Positions 1 through 9,920 of a stretch of 64,000 bases of DNA are shown here, in pieces. Below the pieces are notes generated by a model. The model searched no databases. It was not told the origin of the DNA and worked only from the letters and a program-made list of their open reading frames with translations. A program made the position numbers and the translations under genes. The stretch's first letter is position 1; each line of letters opens with the position of its first letter. This DNA is from Solen grandis. Lineage: Eukaryota > Mollusca > Bivalvia > Adapedonta > Solenidae. The stretch covers positions 25,787,222 to 25,851,221 of the forward strand of contig CM037777.1 of NCBI GenBank assembly GCA_021229015.1, given 5' to 3'.

Positions 1-512
1 TTTTTTGTAACTGGATTTATTTGGTTTTAAAGAAAAATGTGTGCAATGAAAGCCATTTTGCTTCAACATTTCACTGAAATGTCTAGCCTATATAGCTAAT
101 ATAAACATGTAAAATGTAAAATTAATCCAATCAGGGGCAATAACTCTGTAATCCTTGAGACAACTCTTGTGAAAGTTCACATGTATCATTTGAAATCAAT
201 CAATGAAGAGATGCAGAAGTTGTAAGGCACATTGTTGTTTTGAAGAAAAATGTGTGCAATGGAGGCCATTTGGTTTCCATGGTAACCATACTTCTCCATA
301 TAATGCAATTCTTTTTTATACACTGCCAGAGAACTTTACAAGGAATAACTATGGAAGATTTCATGTCAGTCTATTAAGCAGTTTAAGGGTTATTAAGGAA
401 AATCAATTTGTCCCGATTTCGCAGAAATAAGGACGGACGGACGGACGGATGGACAGATGGATGTACAAGGTGATTCCTATATAGCCCCCACCACAGTGTG
501 GTGGGGGTATAA
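1..512 (-). repeat. Tandem-repeat element with terminal hairpin
   Basis: Two diverged copies of a unit of about 212 bp are visible: AAAATGTGTGCAATG occurs near 34 and again near 247. The array is followed by a GGAC microsatellite at about 431-462. A near-perfect hairpin follows at about 480-510, where GCCCCCACCAC pairs with GTGGTGGGGGT around a short loop. The order hairpin, GTCC microsatellite, tandem array, read on the minus strand, matches other elements in this window. The far end lies outside the window. The 75-codon open frame across 203-430 is repeat DNA, not a gene. Confidence 0.65.
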
Positions 513-895
513 CAAGAATGACATTAATGAAGTGATATAGCAGCATAGTTATTCAGACTTTAATTTTAAATGTAAAAATATTTTTTTTTAAATAAACAAT
601 ATCATCTGATGTTTAATTTTGATTATGGAAGGTGATAAATTTTCTCATGTTCAAGCTGTAAAATAAGAGGGCCATATAGCCTTAGGTTATCAGAGTATAT
701 CAGCTTATTTAAAATGATTCAAGTCATTGATTTTACCTGTTTTTTTTTAGCAATAACCAGATTCAAGTTTCAGATACAAAAAATTCTTCATTTAGTCAAT
801 CATCTGGAGGCCTTAATTTCAAGGGATCGAAATGCTTACGCAATTATGTTATAAAACCTTAATGTAATTATTGGTACAAAACAAGAATGAATAAT
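513..895. other. AT-rich non-coding stretch
   Basis: No convincing exon, splice-bounded frame or recognised repeat. The stretch is AT-rich with short homopolymer runs. Confidence 0.5.
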
Positions 896-1230
896 GAAAC
901 TAGCTGACCCCCTAGGGGCCTCATTGTTTAAGGGATCAACTTTATTTTAGAATTATGGTATAAACACATTAAGTGACCATGTGTGCTAAATGTAATTAAA
1001 TTCTGACCATTGGCTTCATAAAAGAAGAATTTTTGAAGTTTTCTGTATAATGTATAAAAGAAAATTAGGCAACCCCCTAGGGGCCCATTTTTCAAAAGAT
1101 CAACTTCATTTCTCAATTATGGTAGAACATTGTGAGATGACCATTTGAGTCAAAGGAAATTTAAAATCTAAACATTGGTTTCAGAGGAGATGTCATTTAA
1201 TGCAGATTGTTGACAGCAGACAGAATGATG
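896..1230. repeat. Two-copy ~166-bp tandem repeat
   Basis: The motif CCCCCTAGGGG is followed by a similar stretch (GATCAACTT, then AATTATGGTA) at about 909 and again at about 1075, giving a period near 166 bp. The copies are diverged. The length resembles the 145-165 bp arrays elsewhere in the window, so this may be a decayed array. Confidence 0.55.
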
Positions 1231-1479
1231 ATGGGTGATCCTAATATCTGACCTTGAGCACATTGTGCTTTGGTGAGCTAAGAACATACATAAAACCAGA
1301 GCTAAAAACATACAGAATTATGTATATCAACATGATGTACACTAGAAATGGAATGGAGCAATTATTAATTCAAAGAGCTGGTTCGACTATTCGACATGTT
1401 TGTTGGTAAATCAAATGAAATTTATTTTAATTCTTGCCCTTCACATACCCTGTATATAAAAATAGTCAAAAATGTTTTA

Positions 1480-2850
1480 CTTTGTCTGATACTCTTGAAT
1501 ATGTTTATGAAGGCTAAAACCAATCCCATGCCAAAGTTACTGAGACATAAGCATCATAACACTGTGCATACAAAACTAACCACAATATCTAAATAAGAAC
1601 AGTGACATATTTTTTTTATTAAATTTAGACAAGATTATCCTCCTTGGTTTTCTGATCAATGCTCCTGAACACCTTTTTAAACTTTCAAGTCTTTAACCAT
1701 AATTGTTTTCTGAGATATAAGCTACACAGCAGCTTGCATGCAAAACTTAAACCAAATTTTCTATTGCATGCAAAATTTTAACCAAAAAGTCAAAGACAAC
1801 TAGAAATGTGTCCAGAGAACACAGATGCCTCCACCTGTCATATGTTCCAAAACAAATGCCAACACCCAGGAGCACAAGTCATGTCCTGAGTAATATATCC
1901 ATTAAGTTTAAAGTCTGCATTACAAATACTTCTAAAGTTACATGCGTCACAAGCATAGAAGTCCATATTTTTCAAAAACAAAAGGTCCATAACTCTGTCA
2001 ACTTCAACGGGGGTTCAATGAAAATACCTAGGTGTGCAAGATCATGTGCTGAATAATATATCCATGAAGTATTAAGTCTGTAGTACAAATAATTTCAGAG
2101 TTACATGTGTCACAAGTATAAATTCCATATATTTCAAAAACAAAAGCCCATAACTGTCAAATTCAATGGCGTTTCAGTGAAAATACCCAGGTGCACAAGT
2201 TCACTTCCTGAATAATAAATCCATGAAGTATCAAGTCTGTAGTACAAATACTTTCGGAGTTATGCGTGTCACAAAGTTTCGGGATAAAAGTACGTACATA
2301 CAGAGGGACGGACGGACAAAGGACCAGTTTTGGTGGGGGCATATAAAGTGGCCATAATCTGCATTTTAATCTATCTCTATAGTATGATACCACTGAACAT
2401 ATTAATGAAGTTTCGATCCAATCCAATGCCTAGTTACTGTGATATAAGCATGAAAGTACCTTGCATGCAAAACTTTAACCAAACTCATAGGTTAAATTGA
2501 GTCCATCATTTTTAACATATTCTACTAAGAGTTATCTACCTTGAACATGTTAAAAGAAGTTTCAAATCAATCCCATGCCTTGATTCTGATATATAAGCAT
2601 TAAAGAAATCAGCCTGCAAAACTTTTACCAATTTTTTTCTATGTTAAATATGGGCCATACTTTATATTAAATTCAGTCTAAGAGTTATCTACCTTGTTTG
2701 TATAATGCCCCTTAACCTATTCAAGACTATAAATGGTTATTGAGATATAAGCTTAATAGTAGGTTGCATGCAAAACTTCAATCAAATTTTCTATTGCAAA
2801 ACTTAAAGAAAACATCAAAGAATATGAAGTGATGTGTTTTAAGGTAAAAC
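1480..2850. repeat. ~160-bp tandem array split by an inserted element
   Basis: Related units occur at about 1485-1800 and 2375-2850. They share phrases such as CCAATCCCATGCC, GAGATATAAGC, TTGCATGCAAAACTT and AAGAGTTATCTACCTTG, with spacing of roughly 160 bp. The two halves are separated by a different array at about 1801-2345, which suggests insertion of one array element into another. No coding capacity is seen. Confidence 0.6.
1801..2345 (-). repeat. ~150-bp tandem array, inserted element
   Basis: Three diverged units share ACAAGTCATGTCCTGAGTAA-like, TCCATGAAGTAT, GTAGTACAAAT and GTCACAAG phrases. Spacing is roughly 150-160 bp. The right edge carries a GGACGGAC microsatellite and then GGTGGGGGCATATAAA, so the element reads on the minus strand as a CCCCCACC terminus, GTCC microsatellite, then array. 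Frames through it are not genes. Confidence 0.6.
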
Positions 2851-3169
2851 ATACATCTACAATATATACAGTGAAAATAAAGATAATATATGATTAAAGG
2901 GAATGAATTTATGTTTATCATTTATATAGGGTTATTTCTGAAAGATTCCTTGACATCTGCAAGTATGAAAACCAGGTTTTAAAAATGTTTTTGGCAACAA
3001 GGTAGATATTGGCCTTGTATCTGTAAATTTACAGATGGAACAACAGTTTCTAATAACAAACAAAACAACAGTTTCTAATAACAACAAACACAGTTTCTAT
3101 TTGCAAATATATTAGTAGAAATATTATGATATTATCATGTGCATTAATGGAGCCTAACAGGAAATGTTC
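2851..3169. other. Downstream flank of the OB-fold gene
   Basis: AT-rich sequence following the stop codon of the minus-strand OB-fold gene; it should include that gene's 3' UTR. It holds a short duplicated phrase, ACAGTTTCTAATAACAA, at 3044 and 3068. No canonical AATAAA polyadenylation signal in the right orientation was confidently picked. Confidence 0.4.
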
Positions 3170-3397
3170 TTAAACCCTCACAACATTTTCCACTGTGGCT
3201 CCTCGTTGAAGGATCTTTAACTTCAAAGGGGCATTTTCAGCAATCTCTTTTTCTGGATCATCAGGAAAGATCCATTGAAGGAGTTGTGCCTGAATGGTGA
3301 CTGTTTCACCATCATCAAGGAGCAGTTCCATCTCCTCTGCCGTTCCTCCGATACCTTCAACAGTTATCAGTTTCTGTTCGAGAGGTGCCTCTGAAGC
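3170..3397 (-). CDS. OB-fold gene, terminal coding exon 4
   Basis: 75 codons plus TAA. It begins ASEAPLEQKLITVEGIGG after acceptor ATTTTAG and ends GATVENVVRV. The sequence is acidic (LLLDDGETVTI, FPDDPEKEIAE). No stop interrupts it, and its phase matches exon 3. Confidence 0.8.
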   Translation of the reverse strand, partial: ASEAPLEQKLITVEGIGGTAEEMELLLDDGETVTIQAQLLQWIFPDDPEKEIAENAPLKLKILQRGATVENVVRV

Positions 3398-6300
3398 CTA
3401 AAATGAAATAGAAGATATATTATTTATTACACTAACATACTTAAAAGCATCTTTTTCTTTTGAAAGAAGTAAGCATGTCTTTAATTATAGCTTAAGTATT
3501 TGGCAAAAGAAATATTTATATTTTGGCAAAAGAAATATATTAAGTTTTCATGAAAACACATCAAGACTGTGTTTATAACTTTATGATTTTATGAAACTGT
3601 GTGAAATGAAATTGTGTGAAAACTGACAATTTAATATTAATGCTTTAAAGAAATATGTGTATGTGTAATTTTCATTTTTTAAAAATAAATATTCCCTATG
3701 ATTATTCAGAATTGGACTTATATATTGAAACATGAGCAATATTTGAAATAAACGCAGCTGTGCGAACATTAGTTTTCTTCATACCTGTTTAACAAACTGA
3801 TCCCATGCATTATGTAACGAAGTTGTCATGTCAAACTATAAGAGTGACGTCAATTAAGTAATGTTTTGTTTACATGTAAGTTAAATTTCCAATGAAATAG
3901 TCTTGTCTGAAGATTTCCATAAGGAAACCAAGCAATATATAACCTTAATAATCATTACTAAGGATGCTATAATAAATTGTTAGTTATGTAAGGCAAGAAT
4001 ATCTTAAAGATGCAATACTACGGATACGCCAATTTAGCTAGAATATTTAGAAACTTTCAGTTTGTACAAAGGGGGTAAAGAAAATGTTCATAAAAACTTA
4101 TCTGATCCCTTATATTGCCTATGGATTATCTACAACACCGTAATTGTATCAACAAGTACGGAAATTTGGCTGTTTCAACCAGGTTCCGGAAACTGTCTAA
4201 TTTACATAAACATAAATACAAGCCATCTAAAAATAGAAGTGCACGCACCACTTCATCTGGGAGTAAATGAAATATTTCTCATATGAAAAACATATGTTAT
4301 GCAACTAGAGAATACATAAATTCATTTTCTCTAAAGAACTATTGTGGCTTAGGTGGTTTATATACTTTTAGTATAAACAAACATCTCAATTTTCACAGGG
4401 AATCGTGTTACCGTGCACGGGTTGACATGAGGACATTTGCAAGACAACTGTATGGTTACATATGCTTATGAATATGCAGGACCTACAAGTGTGACTGAGC
4501 TTAATCATTTCTGGAAATCTTCATGTGAATATTAAAGAAATCTTCATGAAGGGGTAGGAGAATTAATTTCCTACAGTCATTTAATACATTGGTTATTCTA
4601 TCGACATCAATCAGGCTAATTGTTTGACCTGCAGAGGTAATATTTTGCATATCGTCAAAAGAAATATTGAATTTTCATATTTTTACATTATTTTTTGCAT
4701 TTGTTGCAATGATTTTGGGTAGTATAGCAACTTAAAGTAATGGTGTTATAATAAATGGTAATTCACAGTTTTCTTTTGGGGAAACATGAATCATACCTAT
4801 GAATTAAAAATTGAATTTTTGTGTTAGTTTTCATAAAGACCCACAAAATATGTCATTCTAAAAGATAGCTTAACCCCCATCCCAGAATTGCAGTAAGAGT
4901 GAAGAATACAGCTATAATTTCATTTTGAGATATCTACAAATACTAATCCCAAACTTAAACCATTAGGCCCATGTAAAAGCAAGGGTTCAAACTGAAGACT
5001 TTCCTTCAGGTTTAGAAGGTATGGGGCAAACAGGAAAGTGGTACATAAAGACATTGGGGGATAAAAGGTTTGGTGGTCTATCTTACCTGTACTTTGCTTA
5101 TTGGTGTCATAGAAAGAGAAAACTCCCCTTTATAGATTTGGGTGAGGACATCTGTGACCTCAATAAAATCTCCTGGGCGGTGGGGCATGTCACACAGGTC
5201 ACGCCACAAGGTCAACTTTATCCGGGTCTTTGAGTCACCTAGATAGATGTCTTTTACGCGAGTTGGTGTCTGGGAACACATCACTTCTCTTTCTTGATCC
5301 TCCTGCAGTTAGATTTTTGGTAATGTGCAAATGAGAAATCAAGGTAAACTGGACAAAGACTAGAATGAAAACTATCAATGAAAGGCCCATTTTTCTTTGA
5401 AAAAGCAGCGTATATTCTTTGGACATAAAATCAAAGTGTTTGCTTCAATTTTGCTTTGAGATGCAATCTGTACACTCTTTGATGGCAACATTACTACAAA
5501 GCAGAAATAAGAGATAATCTTTTACTTCAAATCATTCAATTGTTTACAATAAGTAACTAATTTGCATATTCCATATATCTTTGTCAATTTTCTGACACTT
5601 TCCATTAACCTTTCTTATGTCTCTTTTAACATATCACAAGTGCATAAATTGATGACGTAGAAAATAAACAAATTGTGATTCAATGACAATTTTCAAATTC
5701 AAATTATTTCTGTTTACTTCTGAATACTTGCAAATGAAAAATGTAAACAATGGGAGTATTTTGACATCCATCCATTTCTTTTAGTCTACATGTGATATGT
5801 CAATGTTTTATTATGAAAATTAAATCATTATGAGATATAATGGGCCTTTAAGGAAATGAAAAATGTGTCAGTATTAAAAGATGGAACAAACCCTTCATAT
5901 GATGTTAAGACATACATGTATGGTTTAAATTCAAAATTTCAGGAGAGAAGTTCTGACAATTTGACCAGAAATGATGTTAAATGAAAAACACCCTTTAGAC
6001 TTAGAATTCCATTTGCACACATACCTGTACTATCTGCCCCCTGACAGACACAACTGTTTTCACTGGGGAAGCCTTGGTTTGTTCCAGGCTTATGAATGGT
6101 GCTGGTGGGGGGTTCACCAATCTTTCTGCTGAAGACACATGGATATCTGGAACATTCATCCCTCCAGACTTGAATGACTTGGAATTCCTGGTTACAACCA
6201 AAGTCTTATCTGCTCGTACTATGAAGTTCTTTATTGCAACCACATCCCCAGTCTTAAACCTAGAGAACTGCTGGGGATCATAAATGATTCCCTTTGCAGA

Positions 6301-6459
6301 CCCAGACTGGTCAGCTAGACCAACCGTCAGAGATTGTTTGTCAACCCCATTACTTTGATATGTTTTTGGTCCATTGCATACAACAACCTTGACCTTTACT
6401 GATCCTGAATATGGTCCAGCCTTTCCTTGTTTGGCCTCAGTGATAGTAATGGCAGACAT
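3170..6459 (-). CDS. Two-OB-fold, RPA-like single-strand DNA-binding protein
   Basis: Joining exons 6459-6025, 5302-5087, 3835-3785 and 3397-3170 gives an uninterrupted 309-residue protein ending in TAA. Every exon has a GT donor and AG acceptor, and all three introns are phase 0. Residues about 21-101 form a first OB-fold-like unit: strands VKVKVVV, QSLTVGLADQSGSAKGIIY and KTGDVVAIKNFIV, as in replication protein A DNA-binding domains. Residues about 131-217 form a second unit with TRVKDIYLGDSKTRIKLTLW and RPGDFIEVTDV. The C-terminal 75 residues are acidic and beta-rich with no assigned fold. No RPA zinc ribbon is present. The start ATG directly follows an acceptor (TTTCTTTCAG), so a non-coding upstream exon is implied. 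Known OB-fold proteins of this type bind single-stranded nucleic acid. A role with the neighbouring Helentron-type helicase-nuclease is inference; an ordinary host gene is equally possible. Confidence 0.82.
3785..3835 (-). CDS. OB-fold gene, coding exon 3 (micro-exon)
   Basis: A 51-nt exon encoding FDMTTSLHNAWDQFVKQ, between acceptor CTTATAG and donor CAG|GTATGA. It is phase 0 on both sides, so skipping it would keep the frame. It is likely a helix linking the second OB-fold to the C-terminal region. Confidence 0.72.
5087..5302 (-). CDS. OB-fold gene, coding exon 2
   Basis: 72 codons from EDQEREVMCS to TPISKVQ, bounded by CTGCAG|GAG and CAG|GTAAGA. It contains the body of the second OB-fold. 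The reading frame continues exon 1 at phase 0. Confidence 0.85.
6025..6459 (-). CDS. OB-fold gene, coding exon 1
   Basis: 145 codons from MSAITITEAK to RGQIVQ. The acceptor CAG lies immediately before the ATG and the donor is CAG|GTATGT. It holds the first OB-fold and the opening strand of the second. The upstream in-frame codons (MLYFFQ) are intron sequence reading through the acceptor, so the ATG at 6459 is preferred. Confidence 0.85.
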
Positions 6460-7517
6460 CTGAAAGAAATATAACATTTTGAGTAGTTTTGATTTACATA
6501 TGCTGGAAACAGATATTCATGCAAACCTTTTACATAAAGCATGTTACATGTACTTTTTTCTATTAAAATTGATATTTTTGAAAGACTGTCAAATTAAGAA
6601 ATCAAATATCTAATAGTTCTATGATATGAAAGCATATTTAAGAAATATAAGAAAAATATTGTATTCAACCAAATAACAATGCATTGAAAGAAAATGGAGC
6701 ATAACAAAGCTTGATTATTTAGTTATAACTTTCTGCTGTAACAAATGATAATCATGAAATCTTGTCAAAGTCAGAGAAACTGAACTTTTTTTTGTTCGTC
6801 AGAGAAAGTAAATTAGAGAAACTGATTTTTTTTTGTTCTGAAAGTATATCTTGAAGGGATATGCACTATCACAAGTTAAAATATAACAATGCATTGAGAG
6901 ACAAGTGCATTACAAAGCTTGATTATAGAATGATGGCACAAAACAAATACATAAATAATCATAACACATTTGTGGCCATCTAGCAAGAATGGAGATATTG
7001 TTGAAGATTTTGACTTTGCTAAGGGAGACACAAACCACCAGTCTTTTAGGAAAATAATCTTGTAAGAGAATACTTATTTTTGTTTTTACGCGAGGGGTGT
7101 TAAATATGATAATTCAAACTTAACAATTTCGCTACAATTGCTGTGTTGGATAAGATGGGATTAGTGTGGACCAAGCCTGCATTAATAAACATGTCCAAAA
7201 ATCTAGGGGGGTAGCAAATTTAAATTGAATCTAGAATTCCTTGGTTGAATACTGTTTAAAAAGATATTTTTAAAGATTAGTGAATCTATCTATGACAAAG
7301 TGTGGCTTAACATCAGATTCATTTAAGCAATTGTAATTTGAAAATAAAGTCCTGCCATTTTACATTTAGAAAGAACACTCCAATAATGCATACATTGAAA
7401 GATACACATTCGATAATGATGTGCCTGTGTATATCCCAATGTTGTGGTTTAGTTATTTTGCAACCTTGTCTTATATAGAACAATTAATCAAGCTGAAGTG
7501 TGTTTCTTCTTTCTCTA
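6460..7517. other. Spacer between OB-fold gene and helicase-nuclease remnant
   Basis: No coding signal was recognised. A phrase ATATAACAATGCATTGA(A/G)AG with TTACAAAGCTTGATTAT-like sequence occurs near 6673-6720 and again near 6882-6926, a diverged ~208-bp duplication. The stretch would be intronic if the OB-fold gene uses an upstream first exon. Confidence 0.45.
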
Positions 7518-9097
7518 TTATGATTTCTTGTAAATGAAGAAGGTTGGTTTGTGATCAGAACAGTAGGATTCCAGAGTACCACATGACAGTTCAAGAGAGC
7601 AGCGAGAGTAAACATGGTCTAAACAAGAACCATAATCTGTAGTTGGTAACTTAATGAGTTGCTTCATTTTGTAAGTCTGTTTCAGTAGCTTAACAACATG
7701 CAAATTATCTGCAAAATCTTAATTGAAATCACCCAGCATCAAAAAAGTCTCCTCCTCAGAAATCATCTGCATCAATTGTCTCATGAAGGATGTGTAATTT
7801 GTACATTTGCCTCTGCAGGTGGGCAATATACAAAACAGACCACAACATTTGTTTCATTTTGAACCAAAGCACATTCAATATTTGAGAAAGTGTGGGTAGA
7901 GAACTGCTTTAAGTTTAACTTTGAGTACACAGCTATTCCATGTGCAGAAGTGCTTTTAGTTGAACATTGAAAAGTGAAGCCATCTAATTTGTAAATCTTT
8001 GAGCAATGAACTGGGCCATACACACGTGTTTCAACAAAGCCAATCAAGTGAGCATTTAACAAATTGTCCTCATGTCGTATGTCATCTATATGCTGGGGTA
8101 GAGATCGACAGTTTTGAAAGCAAACAATCATTTCCTCCGCATAAGAACTCAGGTCAGGCAAGAGTGCTTTCAAACGGCTTTCATGTCGAAGACGTTCCAT
8201 TTCCTCATGTACCTCAAAGGAAGTTCTAATTTTTTCCTCATTAAATTTCAAGATATTAATGCCTGAAAGTGATGTCACCCTACTAAGACCAACATAATGT
8301 AAATGAGACACAGCCCTATTTCCAAAGTGCATACCAGCATTTTTAATAGTCGAGCCTTGTGCTTTGTGTATAGTTTTCCCAGCCGAGACAACTAAAGGAA
8401 ATTGACGACGAACAACAAGATAAGTTTTGTAGTGTCTTATAGGAAATGTTCTTGTTGTTTCCAAGATAGGCACCCACAATGGATCAATTCCATGTTTATA
8501 CAAATGTTTGTATTTACGCCGCCATGAACAGCCAATTGAAGTGTCATTAAATTGTACCCAGACAATGCTACATCTTTCAGAGTTGACAACACGAAAGTCA
8601 AATTTTTTTCACTACACATGAAGCCCCATTGGTTAGACCATCACTGACATCAATATTCAAACAGATGTCACATGGAACTCCAACCCCAAGTACAAGATTT
8701 TTGCTCAGACCCATTGTTTTGCTTGGATCTGAAGACACTTTTGTTAATATCTTTCTTGTATAGAAGCATTCAAATCCCCAGATATACAGTCTAATGCCTT
8801 AATGACAACAGTATCAGCCTGTGGTAGTGTAGACAGGATAGCAGAATTGTGACTACATGCATCAGCCTTATTTCAGAAAATGTGAGGTATTTTGGTTAGA
8901 TTGTCTTTTGAGCTGTCAGTACAACAGTTCCTCAAAACTTCAAGATCTGCTTCTGTTTGGTTCCCTTCACGCAGTCTGTTCAGCAATAATGCAAATTCTT
9001 TGTCGTCTTTTTGCCTCATAATCTTTGTCAATTCAAACAAGAGGCCCAAGGACCATAGACGCTCACCAGAGTACATCTGCATTTTAAAATGAAACAA
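7518..9097 (-). pseudogene. Helentron-type Pif1 helicase-endonuclease remnant
   Basis: Conceptual reading on the minus strand, allowing frameshifts, recovers the C-terminal part of a Pif1-family helicase. The first block has LFELTKIMRQKDDKEFALLL and LNRLREGNQTEADLEVLR. A middle block, near 8760-8600, has VGVPCDICLNIDVSDGLTNG. The next block has FPLVVSAGKTIHKAQGSTI and HYVGLSRVTSLSGINIL (helicase motifs V-VI). It continues without a break into an EEP nuclease domain with FQNCRSL, FVETR, MLGDFN, GSCLDHVYSR and SDHKP, ending at a natural-looking stop at 7518. Helicase followed by EEP nuclease is the layout of Helentron rolling-circle transposons. The copy is dead: frameshifts near 8745, 8605 and 7795, a stop near 8875, and a stop directly after LGDFN at 7719-7721. 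No upstream Rep (HUH) domain was found, so it is also 5'-truncated. A host Pif1 gene is unlikely given the nuclease fusion. Confidence 0.85.
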
Positions 9098-9888
9098 TTT
9101 TTTCTCTAGAGGTAAGACTCAAAAACAATAAGGATAGTATCTGCCTAATGAATGAAATTACACATGTAAAGTCAAAGTTTGAAAATATGTCAATAATAAC
9201 AAAATACTTACAGTTCTTACCAAGTGACAACTGATCACAATAACGCAACACAGTGACAGTATGGCACAACTGATTCTTCAAATTATCTACAACAGAAAAA
9301 TAACCACATCCATAAATTTAAAGTGGCAGACTGGAAGTCTGTCTCAGAACTTTCGTCCGCTTTAAATCGGACTTAATAGTATCATTGGTTATCCTCCAGT
9401 TATTGTCCTTGATTGTAAATTAATAAATATTTAGCATACACAATCTTTCCCCTACCACATTCTGTCCCTTGAGGTTATAATTAAATATCAATGCCAAGAT
9501 AACCTCATGCACCAAATGGTTATATTTAGAAATCAAAATTAATCTAAAGGAACAAAAATATAGACATTTTACACAAATGTTTTAAAAAATGTTACCGGTC
9601 ATTAAAACTAAAAAGACATTAATGCTTATGAAAGTAATAATTCAAACCAAAATTCAGAAATATCAATGATGGGAACTAACAAAATGTCCTTCATCGCTTT
9701 TTGTTTACATATCCTTAAGTATTCAGTTCTCGCTATATTGTTATTCTAGGGCTATATACACTGACATAATTTCACCTTGAGAGTGACGTTATTAAAATTG
9801 ATTGATCCACGATTCCTAAGTGTGTGTGTGTGGTTTTTTTAATGAAAATGTTAGGGAAAAAACATAAATACATTCATGTAATAAACAA
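9098..9888. other. Non-coding flank with candidate minus-strand donor
   Basis: No further helicase sequence was found upstream of the remnant. TAACAAAATACTTACAGTT at 9197-9215 contains, on the minus strand, a good donor (GTAAGTATTTTG) and recurs exactly at 13296-13314. A short TG run lies at about 9820-9832. The stretch is otherwise AT-rich. Confidence 0.45.
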
Positions 9889-9920
9889 GAGGACCATGAT
9901 GGCCCTATATCGCTCACTCT
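9889..9920 (-). repeat. Solo terminus of an array-element family
   Basis: AACAAGAGGACCATGATGGC and the following CCTATATCGCTCAC are the reverse complement of the right end seen at 20109-20143, 23668-23706 and 40362-40400. No clear hairpin end or array follows, so this may be a truncated or highly decayed copy. Confidence 0.5.

Noticed and set aside
203..430. 75-codon open frame on the plus strand
   Set aside because: It lies in a two-copy tandem repeat and runs into the microsatellite; no conserved domain and no splice signals.
6074..6283. Plus-strand frame opposite OB-fold exon 1
   Set aside because: It is the shadow of the real minus-strand exon, which has coherent splice sites and OB-fold motifs.
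9102..9281. Minus-strand 65-codon frame as N-terminal extension of the helicase
   Set aside because: No Pif1 Walker A or Rep motif is present and the frame does not join the helicase block.
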